A DNA stretch of 64,000 nt from Bradyrhizobium sp. Ghvi (lineage in GTDB: Bacteria; Pseudomonadota; Alphaproteobacteria; Rhizobiales; Xanthobacteraceae). Below, one piece after another: positions 1 through 7,797 of this stretch. Each line of letters begins with the position of its first letter. The first letter of the stretch is position 1. A program made the position numbers and the translations under genes. Location: assembly GCF_900115265.1 (NCBI RefSeq), contig NZ_FOVU01000003.1, positions 558,001-622,000 on the forward strand, written 5' to 3'. Below the pieces are notes generated by a model, which searched no databases, was not told the origin of the DNA, and saw only the letters and a list, made by a program, of their open reading frames with translations.

Positions 1-1079
1 TCGAGCCCGGCTTGCGGTCCCCAGGCCATCCCGACCGCGACGGCGCGATTGAGCTCGATGATCGGGGACTGCACCAGCTGCGTCAATTCGGCATAGAGCT
101 GCGCGATGCGCTGCCAGTTGGTCGCTCCTGCGGATTCCGCCCTGGCGTGACACGCCGCAATCGCAGCCTGAAGCGCGTAGAATCCGCCGGCCCCGCCGAG
201 CTCGCCGGCACGCTCGAGCGAGCGCAGGCCGCTGCGGATCTGCAGCCAATCCCAGAGCGCGCGATCCTGGTCCATCAGCAGGATGGGATCGCCGTTCGCA
301 TCCGTACGCGCACGAGCGCGCGCGGCATTCAGATCCATCAGGGCGACAAGGCCGTGAACCTCGGGCTCATCAGGCGCGAGGCCGGCGAGTACGCGGCCCA
401 TGCGCAGCGCCTCGTCGCAAAGCTGCGGCCGTAGCCATTCGTCACCGCGGGCGGCGAGATAGCCCTCGTTGAAGATGAGATAGACCACCTCCAGCACGGA
501 GGCGAGACGCTCCGACAGGGCCTCGCCGCTCGGCGTCTCATAGGCGAGGCCGGAGTTCGACAGCGTCCGCTTGGCGCGGACGATGCGCTGAGAGATGGTG
601 GCCTCAGGCACGAGATAGGCACGCGCGATCTCCGACGTGGTGAGGCCGCAGATCATGCGGAGCGCCAGCGCCGTGCGCGCCTCGCGCGACAGGATCGGGT
701 GGCAGGCAGTGAAGATCAGCCGCAGCAATTCATCGCCGATGTCATCATCGAGCGCGGCGTCGAAATCCGGCACGATCTCCTGCTCCCGCAACATGTCCCG
801 CGCCAGCATGTCGTGCTTGTCCACGAGCATCCTGCCGCGGCGCAGATGATCGAGCGCCCGGCGCCTCGCGGTCGTCATCAACCAGGCGCCGGGGTTATCG
901 GGCACGCCGGTGGCCGGCCAGGCTTCCAGCGCCGCAACCAGCGCGTCCTGAGTGAGCTCTTCCGCAAGCGGCACGTCGCGCAGCATCCGTGACAGCGTCG
1001 CGATCAGCCGCGGCTGCACGACGCGCCAGGCTGCGTGAATCGCGGCACGGATGGCGTGATCGATGTCGGCGGCCGTCAT
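1..1079 (-). CDS. ECF sigma factor with DUF6596-type C-terminus (partial, C-terminus outside window)
   Basis: The gene starts at ATG 1079 and runs off the left edge with 359 codons visible. It reads as an extracytoplasmic-function sigma factor: region 2 near the N-terminus (RMLRDVPLAEELTQDALV, then WLMTTARRRALDHLRRG), region 4 helix-turn-helix (LALRMICGLTTSEIARAYLV), then a long helical extension typical of the ECF42 group (VLEVVYLIFNEGYLA, LMDLNAARARVR, PIIELNRAVAVGMA). The family redirects RNA polymerase to stress or envelope promoters and usually has no classical anti-sigma factor. The YCII-domain gene ending 31 bp upstream is the usual genomic partner and supports the call. No target promoter can be inferred. 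Confidence 0.92.
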   Translation of the reverse strand, partial: MTAADIDHAIRAAIHAAWRVVQPRLIATLSRMLRDVPLAEELTQDALVAALEAWPATGVPDNPGAWLMTTARRRALDHLRRGRMLVDKHDMLARDMLREQEIVPDFDAALDDDIGDELLRLIFTACHPILSREARTALALRMICGLTTSEIARAYLVPEATISQRIVRAKRTLSNSGLAYETPSGEALSERLASVLEVVYLIFNEGYLAARGDEWLRPQLCDEALRMGRVLAGLAPDEPEVHGLVALMDLNAARARARTDANGDPILLMDQDRALWDWLQIRSGLRSLERAGELGGAGGFYALQAAIAACHARAESAGATNWQRIAQLYAELTQLVQSPIIELNRAVAVGMAWGPQAGL

Positions 1080-1110
1080 CGCCGCCGACTGTTGCGCGCA
1101 GTGCTGTTCA

Positions 1111-1512
1111 TCAGGCGTGGGCAGCTACCTTCGCGTTGACCTCGCAGGCGCCATCGACGCCCGGCGTAGCAAAGGCCCGCAGCTCGCAGGTCCCGTCCCA
1201 GCCCGGCATATGGTCGAGGTGCAGCTGCATGAACTCCTTGGCCATGGCCAGCGCCTCCGCCTTGTCGCGCAGCTCGAAAATGGCGTAGCCGCCGACCACT
1301 TCCTTGGCTTCGATGAAAGGACCGTCGACGACGCTGAGCTCGCCGTCGACGATGCGCACGCGTGCGCCGGTCGCAAGCGGCATCAGTCCGCCATTGTCGA
1401 TCATCCGGCCGGCCTTGATTTCCCGCTCGGAAATCTTCTGCATGGCCTCCATCAGCGCAGGGGTGGGGCCTTTCATCGGCTGGCTGGAGGTGACGATGTA
1501 CATGAAGCGCAT
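1111..1512 (-). CDS. YCII-domain protein (DGPF family), partner of ECF sigma factor
   Basis: 133 residues, one YCII/DGPF-type ferredoxin-like fold: MRFMYIVTSS start, central KEVVGGYAIFELRDKAEA and the terminal WDGTCELRAF strand. The start has a good Shine-Dalgarno (AGGAG) just upstream in the - strand. It precedes the ECF42-type sigma gene with a 31-bp gap and is presumably co-transcribed. Proteins of this family next to ECF sigma genes are thought to modulate sigma activity, but their ligand is unknown. The family call is secure; the regulatory role is inferred from synteny. Confidence 0.88.
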   Translation of the reverse strand: MRFMYIVTSSQPMKGPTPALMEAMQKISEREIKAGRMIDNGGLMPLATGARVRIVDGELSVVDGPFIEAKEVVGGYAIFELRDKAEALAMAKEFMQLHLDHMPGWDGTCELRAFATPGVDGACEVNAKVAAHA

Positions 1513-1652
1513 GCAAAACTCCTGATAAGGCGAGACGCGGCCGGTTCGGCCGCGCGATCAGCTCGCTATGGGGATGACGATCCAGCCGGGGCCGGATCGA
1601 CATGAGCCCGAAGAAAAATTGGACACAAAAAAATTGCTGAAAACGGAAACGG

Positions 1653-2345
1653 CTATTGGCGCAGCATGATCAGGGGATCAGCCGTATCGGGAACCCGTCG
1701 CCATTGCGCGTTGTCGTCGGCCTCGAACTGCCAGACTTCGCCTGATTTCGACATCAGGATGATCTGGCCGCGCTCCAGCCGCCACTGGGTCGGGTTGAAC
1801 TGGGCGATCGCCGCATCGCATTTCGGCTTGAGGAAGACCTGGAAATTGTCCTGGTCGGCTTCCGTGTTGGTTAACGTCAGCCCGCAGACCGGCTGGCCGT
1901 TGCCGCGAACCATCGCCCAGTCGCCGATCATCTGGTCCATCGACTTGGCCATCGAGCGGGCGGCCGCGAGATCCTGGAGGATATAGACGCCCTCACCCTG
2001 GCGCAGGCCTTCGAAGATGCCGGCCTCGACCTCGGTGAAGTCGATCACGGATTCGCCTGATGCATCCTGCAAACGGACGATGTCGAGGCCCTTGATGCTC
2101 CAGGCGACGATGTCCTTGGTGAAGGGCAGCGCGGCCTTGCAGGCCGGCTCCAGCTCGAGCTTGAACCCTTGCGCGGTCGCATCGCCCTTCATCGTGACGA
2201 CGCAGGTCTTGCTGCGTTCGGTGGTCGAGAGCTCCCACTGCCCGACCATCTCCTTCTTCAGGGTCGTCGCATCCTGCGCATGCGCGATGCCGATCGCGGC
2301 CAGGCAGGCCGCGACGGCGAATGCAACGATCCGAAGAGCAGTCAT
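1653..2345 (-). CDS. AprI/Inh-type metalloprotease inhibitor-like secreted protein, two tandem domains
   Basis: 230 residues with a clear Sec signal peptide (cleavage after AIGIAHA-Q). The mature part has two repeats, each with the family start GxW.(x)n.C..TL: VGQWELSTTERSKTCVVTM at about 34-52 and IGDWAMVRGNGQPVCGLTL at about 140-158, each with a second Cys (PACKAALP; KPKCDAAI). This matches the small beta-barrel AprI/Inh/Omp19 fold, which inhibits serralysin-type metalloproteases; most members have one barrel, so the duplication is notable. The start codon overlaps the stop of the 2-hydroxyacid dehydrogenase by one base, so it may be the last gene of that operon, although no functional link is evident. 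Confidence 0.8.
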   Translation of the reverse strand: MTALRIVAFAVAACLAAIGIAHAQDATTLKKEMVGQWELSTTERSKTCVVTMKGDATAQGFKLELEPACKAALPFTKDIVAWSIKGLDIVRLQDASGESVIDFTEVEAGIFEGLRQGEGVYILQDLAAARSMAKSMDQMIGDWAMVRGNGQPVCGLTLTNTEADQDNFQVFLKPKCDAAIAQFNPTQWRLERGQIILMSKSGEVWQFEADDNAQWRRVPDTADPLIMLRQ

Positions 2346-3334
2346 CAGCGCCCCTTGAAAGGCGTTTCCACAACCGGCGTCAGCGGCGCCTTGCCTGCGA
2401 ACCAGGACTTGAGGTTGTCGATCACGAGCTGGTCCATCGCGTTGCGCGTGACGACCGAGGCCGAGCCGATATGCGGCAGCAGCACCACGTTCTGCATGGT
2501 CTTGAGCTCATCCGGCACGTTAGGCTCGGCCGCGAACACGTCGAGGCCGGCGGCGAGGATGGTGCCCGACTTCAGCGCCTGGATCAGCGCGGGCTCGTCG
2601 ACGACAGAGCCGCGCGCGACGTTGATCAGCACGCCGCGCGGGCCGAGGGCCTTCAGCACCTCGGCATTGATCATCTTGTTCGTGCTGGCGCCGCCGGGCA
2701 CGATCACCATCAAGGTATCCACCGCCTTCGCCATTTCGATCAGATCAGGGTAGTGCTTGTAGGAGACGTCCTTGGACGGATTGCGCGAGTGATAGACCAC
2801 CGGCACCAGCGAGGCATCGAGCCGGCGCGCGATGGCCTGGCCGATCCGGCCCATGCCGACGATGCCGACCTTGCGGTCGCGTAGCGAGCCGACGCTGAGC
2901 GGATAGTTCTGCGTCTGCCAGAGCCCCGAGCGCACGTAGCGGTCGGCCTTGATGAATTCGCGCAAGGTGGAGATCAACAGGCCCATCGCGACGTCGGCGA
3001 CCTCTTCGGTCAGCACGTCAGGCGTGTTGGTGACGATGATGTTGTGCTCGGCGGCGTATTTGGCGTCGATATGGTCGTAGCCGACACCGAAGCTCGCCAC
3101 CATTTCGATCTTGGGGAGCTGCGACAGCGAATCCCTGTCGGCGCGGACGGTGTGATAGGTCACCGCAACGCCGCGGATCCTTTCGCGGATCGCCGGTGTC
3201 AACCGCTCGAGGTCGCCTCGCGTCTCGGCCTTGTGCACGACGAAATGATCGGAAAACCCGTTTTCGAGGATCGGCCGCACCGGCCCATAGATCAGAAGGT
3301 CGATCTTGTCGGACGAAATCGAACCGGTAGACAT
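2345..3334 (-). CDS. D-2-hydroxyacid dehydrogenase (hydroxypyruvate/glyoxylate reductase-like)
   Basis: 329 residues. The NAD(P)-binding glycine motif GMGRIG lies at 160-165 and the catalytic triad of the D-2-hydroxyacid dehydrogenase family is visible as Arg241 (NVARGSVVDE), Glu270 (FAAEP) and His288 (LLPHIGS). The basic/neutral residue pattern after the second strand (YHSRNPS) suggests NADP rather than NAD preference, as in GhrB-type enzymes. It probably reduces a 2-keto acid such as glyoxylate or hydroxypyruvate, or oxidises the matching hydroxy acid. The start ATG overlaps the stop of the upstream ABC permease by one base, so it is translationally coupled to the importer; the importer's substrate may feed it. 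Confidence 0.9.
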   Translation of the reverse strand: MSTGSISSDKIDLLIYGPVRPILENGFSDHFVVHKAETRGDLERLTPAIRERIRGVAVTYHTVRADRDSLSQLPKIEMVASFGVGYDHIDAKYAAEHNIIVTNTPDVLTEEVADVAMGLLISTLREFIKADRYVRSGLWQTQNYPLSVGSLRDRKVGIVGMGRIGQAIARRLDASLVPVVYHSRNPSKDVSYKHYPDLIEMAKAVDTLMVIVPGGASTNKMINAEVLKALGPRGVLINVARGSVVDEPALIQALKSGTILAAGLDVFAAEPNVPDELKTMQNVVLLPHIGSASVVTRNAMDQLVIDNLKSWFAGKAPLTPVVETPFKGR

Positions 3335-4152
3335 CAGCTTTCCTTTCCAAGCGCGCTTTCATGCCAGCGCCGCAAAACGAGGTGGGAAACTACCGCCAGC
3401 ACCCCATAGATGACAATCCCGGCCAGCGACAACAAAAGCAGCGCTGCGAACATGCGGGGTATGTTCAATCGATAGCCTGACTCCGCGATCCTGTAGGCAA
3501 GGCCCGAGCCGGCGCCCGCCGTTCCCGCGGCGATCTCGGCCACGACGGCGCCGATCAGCGACAGACCGCCTGCGATGCGCAAGCCACCCAAAATATAGGG
3601 CAATGCGGCGGGCAACTTCAGGAAGCGGAGGGTCTGCGGCGGCGATGCGCCATAGAGCTGGAACAGGCCGGCGAGGTTGCGGTCGACCGAATTCAGCCCG
3701 AGCGTGGTGTTCGACAGCACCGGGAAAAAGGCGACGATGAAGGCGCAGACGACGACGGCCGTCTGCTGCTCCAGATAGATCAGCAGCAGCGGCGCGATCG
3801 CGATGACGGGCGTCACCTGGAGCACGACGGCATAGGGGAACAGCGAATATTCCACCCATTTCGACTGGTTGAACAGCAGCGCCAGCGCGATGCCGCCAAT
3901 GCTCGCCGCGACAAAACCTTCCAGCGTCGTCAGCAGCGTGGTCGCGAGCGATTGCGACAGCACCGACCAGTCCTTGATCAGCGTCAGGAAAATCACCGAC
4001 GGCGCCGGCAGCACGTAAGGCGGGATCTCCCGGATGCGAACCACCATTTCCCACGCGGCAAGACCGGCTGCGAACACGATGACGGGCAGTACAAAGCGCA
4101 CTGCGCTCGGCGCGCCCGACGGCTTTGCGCTTGCGGGGGTATGCGCGTTCAT
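3334..4152 (-). CDS. ABC transporter permease, nitrate/sulfonate/taurine/thiamine-precursor type (SsuC/TauC-like)
   Basis: 272 residues with about six hydrophobic segments and a BPD_transp_1 coupling loop (VVAEIAAGTAGAGSGLAYRI). I chose ATG 4152, because it overlaps the TGA of the ATPase gene as ATGA; a longer reading to 4206 would run into the ATPase gene. Inner-membrane channel of a periplasmic-binding-protein-dependent importer made with the ATPase (4149-4964) and binding protein (5054-6076). Substrate not deducible; neighbours are a 2-hydroxyacid dehydrogenase and a creatininase-family hydrolase. Confidence 0.93.
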   Translation of the reverse strand: MNAHTPASAKPSGAPSAVRFVLPVIVFAAGLAAWEMVVRIREIPPYVLPAPSVIFLTLIKDWSVLSQSLATTLLTTLEGFVAASIGGIALALLFNQSKWVEYSLFPYAVVLQVTPVIAIAPLLLIYLEQQTAVVVCAFIVAFFPVLSNTTLGLNSVDRNLAGLFQLYGASPPQTLRFLKLPAALPYILGGLRIAGGLSLIGAVVAEIAAGTAGAGSGLAYRIAESGYRLNIPRMFAALLLLSLAGIVIYGVLAVVSHLVLRRWHESALGKES

Positions 4153-4964
4153 AGCGTCGACTGCCCTGAATAAGACGGCGCCAGTGCTGCGGAGACGCGC
4201 CGGCAATAATCGGAATAAGCGGCCGAAGTGCGAAACTCCTCACCGCGCGGCTCGACGGTCTCGATGCGGATGTCGGCCTGAATGCGGCCGGGCCGCGCCG
4301 TCATCACTACGACGCGCTGCGACAGGTACACGGATTCGAACACCGAATGGGTGACGAAGATGACGGTCTTGCCAAGGCTGCGCCACAACGCGAGCAGATC
4401 GTTGTTGAGGCGGAAGCGCGTGATCTCGTCGAGCGCAGCGAAGGGCTCGTCCATGAGCAGGATATCGGGGTCGGTGACGAGCGCGCGCGCCAGCGACACC
4501 CGCATCTTCATGCCGCCGGACAATTCGCGCGGAAAGGCGTCGGCGAAATCGGCGAGTCCGACGCTGGCGAGCGCCGCATCGGCCCGCGCGCGTCCCTCGG
4601 CCTTCGGGATGCCGCCGAGCTTCAGCGGCAGCCGCACGTTTTCGCGCACGCTGGTCCAGGGCATCAGGGTCGGCTCCTGGAACACGAAGCCGATGCCATG
4701 GCCGATTTGCACCTCACCCTCGTGGCGCGCCACCCGCACGGTGCCCGATGATGCTGCGCTAAGCCCCGCAATCAGTCTCAGCGCCGTCGACTTGCCGCAA
4801 CCGGACGGGCCGAGCAGCGAGATGAACTCGCCCTTGCGCACGGCGAGGTCGAGCGGCCCCAGCGCCACGACGCCGGTGTCATAGACTTTCGTCACGCCGC
4901 GCAGACTGACGGCAAGCGCCGTCAGGCTGGCTTCGACGATGGCCGAGGTTCTGCTCTCTACCAT
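4149..4964 (-). CDS. ABC transporter ATP-binding protein (SsuB/TauB-like)
   Basis: 271 residues from ATG 4964. Walker A GPSGCGKST at about 52-60, Q-loop FVFQEPTLMPW, signature LSGGMKMRVSLARAL, Walker B ILLMDEPFAALDE and the switch His (FVTHSVFES). Reading on to an ATG at 5003 would place the N-terminus inside the perfect hairpin at 4991-5015, so the shorter start is preferred. Energises the importer formed with the adjacent permease and binding protein. Confidence 0.94.
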   Translation of the reverse strand: MVESRTSAIVEASLTALAVSLRGVTKVYDTGVVALGPLDLAVRKGEFISLLGPSGCGKSTALRLIAGLSAASSGTVRVARHEGEVQIGHGIGFVFQEPTLMPWTSVRENVRLPLKLGGIPKAEGRARADAALASVGLADFADAFPRELSGGMKMRVSLARALVTDPDILLMDEPFAALDEITRFRLNNDLLALWRSLGKTVIFVTHSVFESVYLSQRVVVMTARPGRIQADIRIETVEPRGEEFRTSAAYSDYCRRVSAALAPSYSGQSTL

Positions 4965-4990
4965 CGACCGCCAACTGCCGCGGCGGCCTT

Positions 4991-5015
4991 CACCTCTCCC
5001 CATCGGGGAGAGGTG
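4991..5015. repeat. Perfect 11-bp inverted repeat (CACCTCTCCCC / GGGGAGAGGTG)
   Basis: Arms at 4991-5001 and 5005-5015 with a 3-nt loop (ATC). It lies between the binding-protein gene and the ATPase gene, both on the - strand. Palindromes of this CTCTCCCC-GGGGAGAG type are widespread between genes of Bradyrhizobium and relatives. It could attenuate or stabilise the mRNA, which would allow more binding protein than ATPase to be made. No T-run follows on the - strand. Confidence 0.75.
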
Positions 5016-5053
5016 GGCGATGCCGCACCACCGTGGTCTCTTCTCAGCATGCG

Positions 5054-6076
5054 CTACGGCTTGTTCGGGCGCAGCTCGACGCCGACGCCCTTGTTGACGA
5101 AGCGCAGCGTGTAGGACTTGCGGAAATCGAGATCGCCCTTCACGACGCCGGCCTTCACCATCTTGTTGAAGAAGGAGGTATAGCGATCGTCGCTCATGGC
5201 GCCGATGCCGTTCTTCAGGGAGTCGCCGGAATCGACGATGCCGTATTCCTTCATCTTGGCGACGGAGTAGGCGAGCAGCTCGTCGGTCATCTCCGGATTG
5301 AGCTTCTTGATCATGGCATTGCCGGCCGAATTGTCGCCGTAGATGTAATGGTACCAGCCGATCATGGAGGCATCGACGAAACGCTGCACCAGGTCCGCCT
5401 TCTTCTCGACGAGCTCGCGGCGGGTCTCGATCAGGGTCGAATAGGTGTTGAAGCCGGCATCGGCGAGCAGGATGACATTGGGCTTGAAGCCCGCGGCCTT
5501 CTCGACCGCGAAGGGTTCGGAGGTGACGTAACCCTGCATCGCGCTCTTGGGATTGGCGATGAAGGGCTGCGGATTGAAATTATAGGGGCGGACGTTCTTC
5601 TCGCTGAAGCCATATTCGGACTTCAGCCATTGGAAGTAGCTGGTCATGCCTTCCTTGGAGACGAACAGCGTCAGCGGCTTGAGATCCTCGATCTTGGTGA
5701 CCTTCGCATCCGGCTGCGTTAGCAGCACCTGCGGATCTTTTTGGAAGACCGCGGCGATGGTCACGACGGGGACGTTGTTTGCGACCGCATCGAACGACAT
5801 CAGCGTGTTCGCGGCCATGAAGAAATCGATCTTGCCGGCGATCAGCAGCATCCGGTTGTTCTCGTTGGGACCACCCGGAACAATGGTGACGTCGAGCCCG
5901 TATTTCTTGTAGGTGCCGTCGGCGACCGCCTGGAAGAAGCCGCCGTGCTCGGCCTCGGCGACCCAATTGGTACCGAATGTGACCTTATCCAGCGTCTCGC
6001 TGCGCGCCGGCAGGATCGACAGGACAGTGGCGATCAAGCCCGCCGTTAACGCTCGCCGCAGATGAGAGGGGCTCAT
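5054..6076 (-). CDS. ABC transporter substrate-binding protein, NMT1/THI5-like (SsuA-type)
   Basis: 340 residues from ATG 6076, with GGAGTG about 5 nt upstream. Signal peptide MSPSHLRRALTAGLIATV with cleavage near LPARS-E. The mature protein is an NMT1-type periplasmic binding fold (VTFGTNWVAEAEHGGFFQAV, GGPNENNRMLLIAGKIDFFM). First gene of the - strand operon: binding protein, ATPase, permease, 2-hydroxyacid dehydrogenase and perhaps the inhibitor-like gene. The family binds pyrimidines, riboflavin or thiamine precursors, sulfonates or aromatic acids; the substrate here is unknown. Confidence 0.92.
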   Translation of the reverse strand: MSPSHLRRALTAGLIATVLSILPARSETLDKVTFGTNWVAEAEHGGFFQAVADGTYKKYGLDVTIVPGGPNENNRMLLIAGKIDFFMAANTLMSFDAVANNVPVVTIAAVFQKDPQVLLTQPDAKVTKIEDLKPLTLFVSKEGMTSYFQWLKSEYGFSEKNVRPYNFNPQPFIANPKSAMQGYVTSEPFAVEKAAGFKPNVILLADAGFNTYSTLIETRRELVEKKADLVQRFVDASMIGWYHYIYGDNSAGNAMIKKLNPEMTDELLAYSVAKMKEYGIVDSGDSLKNGIGAMSDDRYTSFFNKMVKAGVVKGDLDFRKSYTLRFVNKGVGVELRPNKP

Positions 6077-6135
6077 GAATGCACTCCGTCGATCGCTTCT
6101 AGCCGATGTGAAGACAACGCGATAAAACCGCAAGA

Positions 6136-6176
6136 TATCAGGGGACGCCGGCCAGCCGGGCCCGCGTCCCCTGATA
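6136..6176. promoter_or_regulatory. 13-bp perfect inverted repeat in divergent control region
   Basis: Arms TATCAGGGGACGC (6136-6148) and GCGTCCCCTGATA (6164-6176) are perfectly complementary with a 15-nt GC-rich spacer. The element sits in the 139-bp gap between the divergent binding-protein gene and the creatininase-family gene. It may be an operator for both units, or an RNA hairpin in the leader of either. No regulator gene is adjacent. Confidence 0.55.
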
Positions 6177-6215
6177 ACCCCAAATTACGTGACAAATTCG
6201 GGTAAAGAAACCTCG

Positions 6216-7022
6216 ATGACGCCTTCCCGCGACTGGACCGAGATCGGCTGGGCCGACGCCGCGCCGGCGGACGCATCGCGCTGGATCGCGGTGCTGCCGC
6301 TGGCAGCGACCGAGCAGCACGGCCCGCATCTGCCTAATGAGACCGACGTGCTGATCGCGCAGGCCTATCTAGCGCGAGTGCACCAGGTGTTGCCCGCGTC
6401 CATCCCGGCGACGTTCCTGCCCGTCGAACTCGTGGGCATCTCCACCGAGCATATCGACTATCCGGGCACGCAGACGCTGCCGACCGAGGTCGCGCTGAAG
6501 CGCTGGACAGGGATTGGCGAGGAGATCGCGCGACGCGGCGTGAGGAAGCTCGTCATCATCACCAGCCACGGCGGCAACAGCGCGGCGATGATGCTGGTGG
6601 CGCAGGATCTGCGCGCGCACCAAAAACTGTTCGTGGTGACGACGTCGTGGTCGCGCCTGTCGGCTGCGGACAAACTGTTCCCGTCAGACGAAGTGCGCCA
6701 CGGCATTCACGGCGGTGCCGTCGAGACCTCGATCATGCTGGCGCGCTATCCTGAGCAGGTGCGCAAGGACGCGATCGCAGATTTTCCCGCGAGCAGCATC
6801 GCGATGGAGCAACAATATCGCTGGCTCTCGACGCAGCGGCCTGCGCCCTTCGCCTGGCAGGCGCAGGATCTCAACGCCAGCGGCGCCGTCGGCAACGCGA
6901 CGCTCGCAGTGGCAGAGAAGGGCGAGCAGCTCCTCGATCGGGGAGCGCGCGCTTTCTGCGAGCTGCTGGCTGAAGTCGATAACTTCGACGTGAACAGGCT
7001 CGCCAGGGGCCCGCTCGGCTAG
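6216..7022 (+). CDS. Creatininase-family amidohydrolase
   Basis: 268 residues from ATG 6216; an in-frame GTG at 6189 is an alternative. Family motifs are clear: LPLAATEQHGPHLP near the N-terminus (Glu and His metal ligands), the SHGGN motif in the middle (VIITSHGGNSAAM) and HGGAVETS (second metal-site Glu). The family includes creatinine amidohydrolase, mycofactocin protease MftE and FAPy deformylase (ArfB-like), all di-metal hydrolases acting on small cyclic or N-formyl amides. Divergent from the NMT1-type importer, which might supply its substrate; that link is inference. Confidence 0.9.
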   Translation: MTPSRDWTEIGWADAAPADASRWIAVLPLAATEQHGPHLPNETDVLIAQAYLARVHQVLPASIPATFLPVELVGISTEHIDYPGTQTLPTEVALKRWTGIGEEIARRGVRKLVIITSHGGNSAAMMLVAQDLRAHQKLFVVTTSWSRLSAADKLFPSDEVRHGIHGGAVETSIMLARYPEQVRKDAIADFPASSIAMEQQYRWLSTQRPAPFAWQAQDLNASGAVGNATLAVAEKGEQLLDRGARAFCELLAEVDNFDVNRLARGPLG

Positions 7023-7161
7023 CCCTTATCTTCCTGGAATGACTTGGGAAATGCCGAGCCCCTCAGTCCACCTGAAGCGCCTTCGAACCTGGTACGGCAA
7101 GCCTCCGTCCAACTGGGCACGCGGACCACAACGGACCGCCTCAACCCGGATGGAGTTTCAC

Positions 7162-7425
7162 ATGTCGATCAAGACCAAGCTCGCCGCACTCGCTCTCGCG
7201 ACCCTTGCCGTCACCGGCAGCATCGCCGCCACCACCTCGCAGGCCGAAGCCAAGCCGCTCGGCTGGGGCTGGGGTGTCGGCGCCGGCATCGCCACCGCCG
7301 CCGTCGTCGGCGCTGCGGTCGCCGCCAGCAATGATCCCTATTACTACGGCTATCACCGCTGCGGCTGGGTCGCCCAGTACAACGCCTTTGGCCAGTACAT
7401 CGGCCGCGTTCGTAGCTGCTACTGA
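7162..7425 (+). CDS. Small secreted protein, conserved hypothetical
   Basis: 87 residues from ATG 7162, preceded by GGAG at the right spacing. A Sec signal peptide (MSIKTKLAALALATLAVTGS, cleavage near SQAEA-K) is followed by a Gly/Ala-rich hydrophobic stretch (WGWGVGAGIATAAVVGAAVA) and a short Tyr/Cys tail (YYYGYHRCGW...RSCY). Such small YHRC-tailed proteins are frequent in Bradyrhizobium; function unknown. A longer in-frame reading from 7039 has no ribosome site and is not favoured. A strong terminator follows at 7504-7541. Confidence 0.85.
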   Translation: MSIKTKLAALALATLAVTGSIAATTSQAEAKPLGWGWGVGAGIATAAVVGAAVAASNDPYYYGYHRCGWVAQYNAFGQYIGRVRSCY

Positions 7426-7503
7426 TTTGAGATTCTGAGGCCGATCTCACGTGGATCCTGCGTCCGACACGGGCGCCTCATCCACCCCGTGTCGTGCCCC
7501 CGG

Positions 7504-7541
7504 CCCGCCCGGTAGTCCCCCCGGGCGGGTCATCCTTTTTT
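7504..7541 (+). terminator. Rho-independent terminator
   Basis: Stem arms CCCGCCCGG (7504-7512) and CCGGGCGGG (7521-7529), 8-nt loop, followed a few bases later by TTTTTT at 7536-7541. Orientation and position fit termination of the small secreted protein gene ending at 7425. Confidence 0.85.
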
Positions 7542-7609
7542 GCGCATGCGAGTTTGTTGCAGTCGCGTCACATAAGGATGCGAACCATCGTCTGCGACAT
7601 TCTGCAGTA

Positions 7610-7634
7610 ATTGCTATTGCGAATGATTAGCAAT
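7610..7634. promoter_or_regulatory. Fur/Irr-like iron-responsive operator (putative)
   Basis: The core at 7617-7633 reads TTGCGAATGATTAGCAA, a 17-bp palindrome with one mismatched pair, centred on AATgATT; it is nested in a wider repeat ATTGCTA (7610-7616) / TAGCAAT (7628-7634). The AATnATT core with flanking inverted bases is the usual form of Fur-superfamily boxes. It lies about 165 bp upstream of the porin gene at 7798. The rest of the 372-bp gap (7426-7797) holds the terminator at 7504-7541 and no gene. Confidence 0.5.
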
Positions 7635-7797
7635 AAGGTTCGCAACAGATACAGGGACTTGGCAAGAACCCTGGGATGCAATCGCCTCGAAGCGAGATCA
7701 TTTCCCCGGTCGCCTGAACAGCCAGGACCCTGATGACAGGATCGCCGCGAATTGGCAGGGATGTCGGGGCGATTGGGGCGCGGTCGCGTCTGGGGGC

